From Bacteroidetes bacterium UBA2475 (GTDB taxonomy: Bacteria; Bacteroidota; Bacteroidia; B-17B0; Aurantibacillaceae), in contig DDPF01000004.1 in the NCBI GenBank assembly GCA_002342065.1, positions 62,001-126,000 of the forward strand: a stretch of 64,000 nucleotides of DNA, read 5' to 3'. The notes beneath the pieces are model-generated. The model saw only the letters and a list, made by a program, of their open reading frames with translations, did no database searches and was not told the origin of the DNA. Positions 58,227-64,000 of this stretch are shown in pieces. Position 1 is the first letter of the stretch, and every line of letters begins with the position of its first letter. Both the position numbers and the translations under genes were made by a program.

Positions 58227-59331
58227 TTAATTTTTCTGGTATTGTTTGCCGCCTAAGGCCATTAAGTATACTTTTATTAATTCGTCCAAATTTCCATTTA
58301 GAACGCCTTCAGCATCTGTAAGTTTAAATTCAGTTCTGTGATCGTTCACCATTTTATAAGGATGCAAAACATAACTACGAATTTGTGAGCCCCACTCTAT
58401 TTTCATCTTTCCATCTTCAACGGCGCTTTTTGCTTCGTTACGTTTTCGCAATTCCAATTCATATAATTGCGAGCGTAACATTTTCATGGCAAGTTCCCTG
58501 TTGCCTAACTGCGAACGTTCTACCTGGCAAACAACCACAATGCCTGTAGGTTTATGCGTTAACTGCACTTTACTTTCTACCTTATTTACATTTTGTCCGC
58601 CGGCACCACCGCTGCGCGAAGTAGAAATTTCTATATCAGCTGGTTTAATATCAATTTCAATAGTATCATCCACAACAGGATAAACATAAACAGATGCAAA
58701 GCTGGTATGGCGTTTTGCGTTAGAATCAAAAGGACTAATGCGTACTAAACGGTGTACGCCATTCTCTCCTTTTAAATAACCATAAGCAAACTCGCCTTCA
58801 ATTTGAATGGATACAGATTTTATTCCGGCCATATCTCCGGCATTATAATCCAGTTCTTTAACTTTATAGCCTTGTTTTTCGGCCCACATTAAATACATAC
58901 GAAATAACATACTGGCCCAATCGCAACTCTCGGTGCCACCTGCGCCGGCATTTATTTGTAAGATGCAATCCAAATGGTCTTCCTCGCCACGCAGCATATT
59001 TTTAAATTCAATATCCTCCAGGTTCTTTAACGCCGATCTATACTCCGTCTCTGTTTCTTCTTCGGTAGCATCGCCACTTTTGTAAAACTCGTACAGCGTA
59101 TTAAGATCTTCTACCTGCGTATGAAGTTTATCAAAAGCAATGGTCCAGGATTTAACCTGCTTAACTTCGTTAAGTGTTTTCTCTGCTTGTTTTGAATCGT
59201 TCCAGAAATTTGGATCTAATGTTTTCTCCTCTAGTAATTCGAGGTCGTGTTTTTTACGATCGTAGTCAAAGAAACCCCCTCAACGCGGCACTGCGATCAT
59301 TCAAGTCTTTTAATTGCTCATTTGTAAACAT
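58227..59331 (-). CDS. prfB: Peptide chain release factor 2 (programmed +1 frameshift)
   Basis: The protein is about 367 residues after a +1 frameshift. Frame 1 starts at ATG 59331 (MFTNEQLKDLNDRSAALRGF-L) and hits TGA at 59268-59266; the continuing frame starts at 59267 (DYDRKKHDLELLEEK) and runs to 58227. The catalytic GGQ motif lies in SGGAGGQNVNKVES, and the SPF stop-codon-recognition motif in RISPFDSNAKRH, the RF2 hallmark. RF2 recognises UGA and UAA, and the UGA at the frameshift autoregulates its synthesis. Cotranscribed with rsmA. Confidence 0.96.
59265..59280 (-). promoter_or_regulatory. prfB programmed frameshift site
   Basis: On the minus strand AGGGGG (59280-59275) is followed after three bases by CTTTGAC (59271-59265). 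The AGGGGG acts as an internal Shine-Dalgarno-like stimulator and CTT-T is the slip codon, with UGA next. The arrangement is the classic one. Confidence 0.95.
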
Positions 59332-59352
59332 ACTGCAAAGATAATAAAAAAA

Positions 59353-60186
59353 TCAGGATTGTTTTTTAAATGGCCAAAAAAATACGTAAGCAATAATCAT
59401 AATAATGCCAAAGCCCACAAGGCCGGTAACAAAAGCAATGTACAAATGCATAAGTATGCCCAATAAAAGGAGAGGTTTTTTTATTTTATCTATCCATATT
59501 AGAACGGGAAACAATAATTGATACAAAAGCACAAAATAATTGATAAAATAACCCATAAAACCCGAAGCAATAAATGAAAAAGAAAATAAATTAAAATGCT
59601 CTATGTTGTTTAATTGAAGAACAGCAGTACCGTTTAACCAATCGCTGCTATTTAATTTTGCAATGCCAGCAATTAAATACACCAATTGAATTTGAATGAT
59701 AATAGCAATAACACCAAAATTGTGGATACATTTTGAAAGCGAATTTTGCCAGCTTAAATTCTCATCAAACTTTTTTGATAGAAAACAATTAAAAAATAAG
59801 AATTGGTTCAAAAGAAAGTCTCCACCCGTTAAGGTTGTATAGATCTTATTATGTATATTAATTATCAGTAACCAAATAATAAATTCAAAAACAAAAGGGA
59901 TCTTTTTTACAAAATAGCTCAGCGTCAAAAAAACCAAAGTACCAATAATAAAAAAATATCCAAAAGCCGGCACCGAATCGCTATAAAGCAAAAAAGCAAC
60001 GTCCTTTAATTTTCCTAAAGAGTATGGCGTTATATATGCAATGGCATTTTGGCCAAAATAAAGATCGTAATAACAAAGCCAATAAACCGCTTTAACAGCC
60101 ACAAACAAATACAAAAGTTGTTTAAACCTAAGCGTTTGAACACTTAAATTATATTCTGTAAAAAAATAGGAAACAACCTTTTTCAA
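59353..60186 (-). CDS. HTTM-like multi-pass membrane protein
   Basis: A 277-residue protein with about seven membrane helices. The region YYDLYFGQNAIAYITPYSLG and the loop TTLTGGDFLLNQFLFFNCFL recall the HTTM (vitamin K-dependent carboxylase-like membrane) domain. The family assignment is weaker than most here. It lies upstream of prfB on the same strand (59353 versus prfB start 59331), with little intergenic space, so the two may be cotranscribed. Function unknown. Confidence 0.65.
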   Translation of the reverse strand: MKKVVSYFFTEYNLSVQTLRFKQLLYLFVAVKAVYWLCYYDLYFGQNAIAYITPYSLGKLKDVAFLLYSDSVPAFGYFFIIGTLVFLTLSYFVKKIPFVFEFIIWLLIINIHNKIYTTLTGGDFLLNQFLFFNCFLSKKFDENLSWQNSLSKCIHNFGVIAIIIQIQLVYLIAGIAKLNSSDWLNGTAVLQLNNIEHFNLFSFSFIASGFMGYFINYFVLLYQLLFPVLIWIDKIKKPLLLLGILMHLYIAFVTGLVGFGIIMIIAYVFFWPFKKQS

Positions 60187-60216
60187 ATAGTATTGCTATT
60201 AAATAGCTAAATTTAG

Positions 60217-61482
60217 ATGTTTATTTTTACCTTTTATAGCTTAATGACCCTTTTTAAAAATAAAATTTGGCTTTTAGTCTTATTTCTGGTGGCCATTGTT
60301 TTTTGTTTTATAGAAGCAAAAGGCAAAGGCGACTTCTACATCTTTTTATCAGCCACCGGCGACCTTATTAACGGTGAGAATTTTTATGAAAATAAATACG
60401 TTGATGGTTACCATTATTTTTATTCCGTTTTGTTTGCACTAATTTTAAAGCCCTTATACGGTCTGCCATTCTTTTGGTTAAAATTTTTCTGGTTGCTTTT
60501 AAACTGTTGCATTTATTTTAAACTGTTTCAAATGCTCACTAAAATAAAATTGTTAGAGCTGCTAAGTGAAAAACAACGTTCCATTTTTATCTTTCTTGTT
60601 TTTATTTTTTCGCTCCGTTTCTTTTTAGATAATATGCACAGTTCGCAAATAACGTTGGTCATCCTATGGTGTTGTGTCTATGGTCTTTATCTTATAGCTA
60701 ATAACAAACCAATAAGCGGTGCGGCCATTTTAGCTTTGGGCATTAACATAAAATTATTGCCTATTGTATTTTTGCCTTATTTAATTTATAGAGGTTATTT
60801 TAAAGCCTTTGCTTTTACAGTATTGTTTTATCTGGCGTACTTATTTGCGCCTTCAATTTTTATTGGCCACGATTACAATATGTCTTTATTAAAAACCTGG
60901 CTTGGATTAATTAATCCAACTAACCAGGCGCATGTATTGGATGTAGAAGAAAGAAGTTTTCATGGACTGTCTACTTTGTTGTCAACACTTTTTGTAAAAG
61001 ATGTTCCTGATGTTTATGCGCTACCTTTAAAACGAAATATTTCTGACGTTAGCATTCAGACTTTATCTACTATTTTATTAATAACCCGCCTTGCTTTAGT
61101 TTCATTTACTCTCTTCTTTTTAAAGTGGAAACCCTTCATAAAAGCAAGATCGTTTTGGCAACAATTTATTGAATTGAGTTACCTGCTTTTATTGATACCG
61201 CTCATATTTCCACACCAACAACATTATGCCTTTTTATTTGCAGTGCCAGCATTTGCAGTTACACTTCTTTACTTTATGATAAATTATAATGTGATAGAAG
61301 GATTAACAAGAATAACGTCTCTCACTTTGTTGGTTCTGATTTATTTATGCGCTAATTTAAAATTGTTAGTTGGACACTATAATAATTATTACGATCATTA
61401 TAAGACCTTAACTTACGGTGCATTATTAATAATTCCTTTATTGGTTTGGATATCCCGTAAAACAAAAGCTTTTACAAGTTAG
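60217..61482 (+). CDS. DUF2029-type membrane glycosyltransferase (GT87-like)
   Basis: A 421-residue protein with about ten membrane helices and a hydrophilic first loop (FYIFLSATGDLINGENFYEN) that is a hallmark of GT87/DUF2029 mannosyl- or arabinosyl-type transferases using polyprenyl-phosphate sugars. The repeated pattern FWLKFFWLLL and HQQHYAFLFAVPAFA near the end also fits. It is divergent from the HTTM-like gene (30 bases apart) and overlaps the convergent T9SS type B gene by 11 bases. Confidence 0.82.
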   Translation: MFIFTFYSLMTLFKNKIWLLVLFLVAIVFCFIEAKGKGDFYIFLSATGDLINGENFYENKYVDGYHYFYSVLFALILKPLYGLPFFWLKFFWLLLNCCIYFKLFQMLTKIKLLELLSEKQRSIFIFLVFIFSLRFFLDNMHSSQITLVILWCCVYGLYLIANNKPISGAAILALGINIKLLPIVFLPYLIYRGYFKAFAFTVLFYLAYLFAPSIFIGHDYNMSLLKTWLGLINPTNQAHVLDVEERSFHGLSTLLSTLFVKDVPDVYALPLKRNISDVSIQTLSTILLITRLALVSFTLFFLKWKPFIKARSFWQQFIELSYLLLLIPLIFPHQQHYAFLFAVPAFAVTLLYFMINYNVIEGLTRITSLTLLVLIYLCANLKLLVGHYNNYYDHYKTLTYGALLIIPLLVWISRKTKAFTS

Positions 61483-63694
61483 TCATAAGCGTTACGTGAC
61501 CGTAATGCACTTCATCTTTTTGAGAAACTACATTTAAAAAAGTTATACGCCAAACATAAATATCCTGTTTGCATGGTTGACCTTTAAATGTGCCGTTCCA
61601 ACCCTTTTTAGTATCAGTAGTTTTAAATATCTTTTCGCCCCAACGATCATAGATCTCAAAAATGTATTCCTCGACCCCAATTACAATTGGTAAAAAAACA
61701 TCGTTTAATCTACTCTCATCCGGCGTAAAGGCATTAGGAACCCAAAATCTAAATTCCGGTAATATCTTTACAACTTGCGAAATTGTATTAGAACAACCAA
61801 AATTATTAGTTACATATTGTGTAATTGTGTAATCACCATAAGTCTCATAAATATGTTTTTCGTAAGGGAAACCAGATGTTGCTCCATCGCCAAATGCATA
61901 ATTCCAGCTTATCACATCATTAGAGGCAGCATTATTTATTGTTATTTCGGGATCAAATATAGTTGTTATCTGCGGAGAAAAAGTAAAGCCTGCATATGGC
62001 GAGGGGTTAACTGTTACGTTTGTTACGGATACAGCATTTGAATCTATACAAAGACTGGTAGTAATAGCGGTTAATGTTACTCCATAAACTCCGGGTGGAC
62101 TAAATATTTGTGTCGGTTCAAACAGTGTAGATGTATTACCATTGCTAAATTGCCAGAAATAACTCAGGGGCAGATCGCAGCTACTACCATTACTAAAGGC
62201 TACAGTTGCGGGGTTGCATAAGCTGGTTGGTAAATTATTTATTTTTGCAACCGGTCTGCCAACTATTCGTATCGTATCTATAAAAGAATCTATACAGGAT
62301 AATTGTTTAGCAATAAGCTTAACATAATATTTGCCGGCATTGGTATAGGTTATGTTTGCCGGATTTTGGAGAGTTGACGTGCTCGGGCTTGCCGCAGAAG
62401 AAAAATTCCAGTTAAATGTTGTTTGCGGCAAATACACACCAGTTACACTAAAATTAAATGCATTGCTTCTAAAACATTGTTTAAGATTTGGAGGAAAACT
62501 TATATCCAATGGTGGATAAACATAAAATGTTTTTTGAGAAGTATCCGCACAAGGCTTGCCGGGATTAGCAATAAGCGTTACTACAAAAGAACCGGTATCG
62601 GTGTAGGTATAATTTGGATGTACAACATGTGATGTATCTCCGTTAGTTGAAAGGTCTCCAAAATCCCAGTTAAACTCAGTACCGCCAACACTTTGATTAT
62701 TAAAATTAAATGTGTTACCCATACATTTTGAAGGCTGATCCTGTATAACACTTAATACAGTAACACTGCAGGTTACAACATTGATCTGGAAATCACGGTA
62801 ATGCGTATTGATCAGCTGGTTATTTCTAAACTCCTGTACGCAGATACCAAATACCCATTGCCCGTTCATGTTTGGTGTGCCAACCAAAACACCCGTTGTT
62901 GGATTAATTGAAAAAGCAGGATTACTGGCTATTGGATATCCTGATGAATAAGGTGAAAGAAAAAGTATTGGTGCATATGGCGGCGGCGGTGCTTCACTTG
63001 GGCAAGATGCCGGTGGCGACTGGCATTGAGGTCCGGTAGTATTTGGACCGGTGAGAAGTGTTGGGCAACATCCATCAAGGCCCTGAAAAGGGCTACAGAT
63101 CGAATATACGAGCTGGTCTCCATCAGGATCTATTGCTGAGTGATTGAAGGTGAATTTTAAACCATTACAAACAAAAATAGGGGGCAAATTGGTAAAACGT
63201 GGTGAATTATTAGAAGCTACAATTTCCGGACCCGGGATATGTGTGTAATAAGTAGAGCCAACACCACCGGGAGTTACAATATTTAATATAGTGTTATTAC
63301 GGCAACATCTTTGGTAAATAAGATAATAGCCGCCTGTTTTTGGTGGTAAATTTAAATTATAGGTATAAATTCCCTGTTCTACACAAATATGATTTGGCGT
63401 TAAAATACAGGGATTATTAATAGCCGGGGGAACCACTGTAATAACCGGAGCCCCGATATCAAAAACACCAACTAAATTATTTAAAGCGTCGTAAACCGTT
63501 AACCAGGCAGGGCCGGAGCCTGATCCGGGAAGCCCGTCAAATGGCGCAGTAACCGAGCAATCCCTGTAAATTTTTAATGTGATTTTATAATTACCGCTAC
63601 CAAGATCATCATAGATCATCTCACCGCCTACAATATGTGTAGCAGATACTTTAAAAGAGATAAAACAAATAAATATTAAAAAAAGTTTTTTCAA
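61472..63694 (-). CDS. Secreted PKD-domain protein with T9SS type B sorting domain
   Basis: A 740-residue protein. Signal peptide (MKKLFLIFICFISFKVSA), then a region with many cysteines and prolines, then PKD-type repeats (FNWDFGDLSTNGDTSHVVHP; FSNGNTSTLFEPTQIFSPPG; YAFGDGATSGFPYEKHIYET). The end is a gliding-motility-associated type B sorting domain: FRFWVPNAFTPDESRLNDVF, YDRWGEKIFKTTDTKKGWNG and VWRITFLNVVSQKDEVHYGH. Type B cargo is exported and stays on the surface. The next gene upstream has a closely similar C-terminus. Confidence 0.93.
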   Translation of the reverse strand: MKKLFLIFICFISFKVSATHIVGGEMIYDDLGSGNYKITLKIYRDCSVTAPFDGLPGSGSGPAWLTVYDALNNLVGVFDIGAPVITVVPPAINNPCILTPNHICVEQGIYTYNLNLPPKTGGYYLIYQRCCRNNTILNIVTPGGVGSTYYTHIPGPEIVASNNSPRFTNLPPIFVCNGLKFTFNHSAIDPDGDQLVYSICSPFQGLDGCCPTLLTGPNTTGPQCQSPPASCPSEAPPPPYAPILFLSPYSSGYPIASNPAFSINPTTGVLVGTPNMNGQWVFGICVQEFRNNQLINTHYRDFQINVVTCSVTVLSVIQDQPSKCMGNTFNFNNQSVGGTEFNWDFGDLSTNGDTSHVVHPNYTYTDTGSFVVTLIANPGKPCADTSQKTFYVYPPLDISFPPNLKQCFRSNAFNFSVTGVYLPQTTFNWNFSSAASPSTSTLQNPANITYTNAGKYYVKLIAKQLSCIDSFIDTIRIVGRPVAKINNLPTSLCNPATVAFSNGSSCDLPLSYFWQFSNGNTSTLFEPTQIFSPPGVYGVTLTAITTSLCIDSNAVSVTNVTVNPSPYAGFTFSPQITTIFDPEITINNAASNDVISWNYAFGDGATSGFPYEKHIYETYGDYTITQYVTNNFGCSNTISQVVKILPEFRFWVPNAFTPDESRLNDVFLPIVIGVEEYIFEIYDRWGEKIFKTTDTKKGWNGTFKGQPCKQDIYVWRITFLNVVSQKDEVHYGHVTLMTNL

Positions 63695-63863
63695 AACACT
63701 CTAAAATTCAAGCATTAAATTACGAAAAATAAGTCAAACTATAATAGGCTTTTAGACCAGACGGAAATTAAATTTAAATGTCATTTCTTTAGTTAATCAC
63801 GATTGAAAGGATATAATTTATTTAACAAATTCATTATTTGTTAAAACATATCCGAAGCTGGGC

Positions 63864-64000
63864 CTACTCGTTCTTAAGAAGGGTAACATGTCCGTAATGC
63901 ACTTCATCTTTTTCGGTAACTACATTTTTAAATGTAATGCGCCATACATATACATCCTGCTTGCATTCCTGGCCTTTATAAAAACCATTCCATCCTTGTT
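63864..64000 (-). CDS. T9SS type B protein, C-terminal fragment at the window edge
   Basis: The last 44 residues of a gene that continues beyond the window. It ends QGWNGFYKGQECKQDVYVWR ITFKN and KDEVHYGHVTLLKNE, nearly the same as the C-terminus of the PKD protein at 61472. It is therefore a tandem paralogue of the type B cargo. Confidence 0.85.
   Translation of the reverse strand, partial: QGWNGFYKGQECKQDVYVWRITFKNVVTEKDEVHYGHVTLLKNE

Noticed and set aside
58227..58997. Release factor 2 as a 256-residue protein from 58997
   Set aside because: Conserved N-terminal residues continue upstream to the frameshift site and ATG 59331.

Overview
The window looks like a chromosomal segment from an AT-rich member of the Bacteroidota (Flavobacteriia/Sphingobacteriia-like; genus not resolvable by eye). 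The reasons are: several proteins with type IX secretion (T9SS) type A or type B C-terminal sorting domains, a TonB-dependent receptor with a carboxypeptidase-D-like N-terminal domain, frequent TTG/GTG starts with little Shine-Dalgarno signal, and promoter-like sequences of the Bacteroidota type (TTTG-N19-TAnnTTTG), best seen in front of the NifU-like gene at 44.1 kb.

Layout. 1-7.1 kb: a partial POT peptide transporter, a cluster of small membrane proteins containing three paralogues, an M61 peptidase, a TPR membrane protein and a SUI1/eIF1-like factor. 7.1-13.4 kb: a T9SS cargo protein divergent from a histidine kinase/OmpR pair with in-phase GTTAA repeats in front of it, a long non-coding inverted-repeat element, and a second T9SS cargo protein. 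13.6-19.8 kb: recA, an apparently inserted nuclease-helicase (DUF2075) gene with a small acidic partner, an SRPBCC protein, a second copy of the non-coding element, a methyltransferase and an acetyltransferase. 19.7-27.5 kb: a degenerate response regulator next to a SpoIIE phosphatase, then a T9SS protein/TonB receptor/PhoB-like regulator locus. 27.6-37.9 kb: six tandem paralogous TPR membrane sensors, of which only the last carries the SpoIIE phosphatase domain. 38-64 kb: mostly housekeeping (tRNA with CAU anticodon, HAD phosphatase, pdxJ, truB, metF, NifU-like, TrmH-type methyltransferase, feoAB, M1 aminopeptidase, gpsA, deoxynucleoside kinase, SiaB-like kinase, rsmA, prfB with its programmed frameshift, glycosyltransferases), ending in two T9SS type B proteins.

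The most striking feature is the TPR array. All six proteins share an N-terminal signal peptide, a motif of the form DSLKLALKNAKHDTTRC, 40-residue TPRs, one transmembrane helix and a cytoplasmic coiled coil. Five of them stop at nearly the same point, just after the helix that in the sixth protein leads into the SpoIIE PP2C-type phosphatase. This suggests a family of interchangeable sensors sharing one or a few phosphatase outputs. The same window holds a second, soluble SpoIIE phosphatase, a receiver-degenerate response regulator, and a SiaB-like kinase, which are the kinds of parts used in partner-switching phosphorelays. In the array, a cloverleaf-like 143-bp repeat precedes genes two and three and appears to supply their start codons.

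Three copies of a long non-coding element (10.35-11.2, 17.84-18.5 and 41.76-42.19 kb) carry inverted repeats and hairpins with compensatory base changes, and are not explained by any coding gene.
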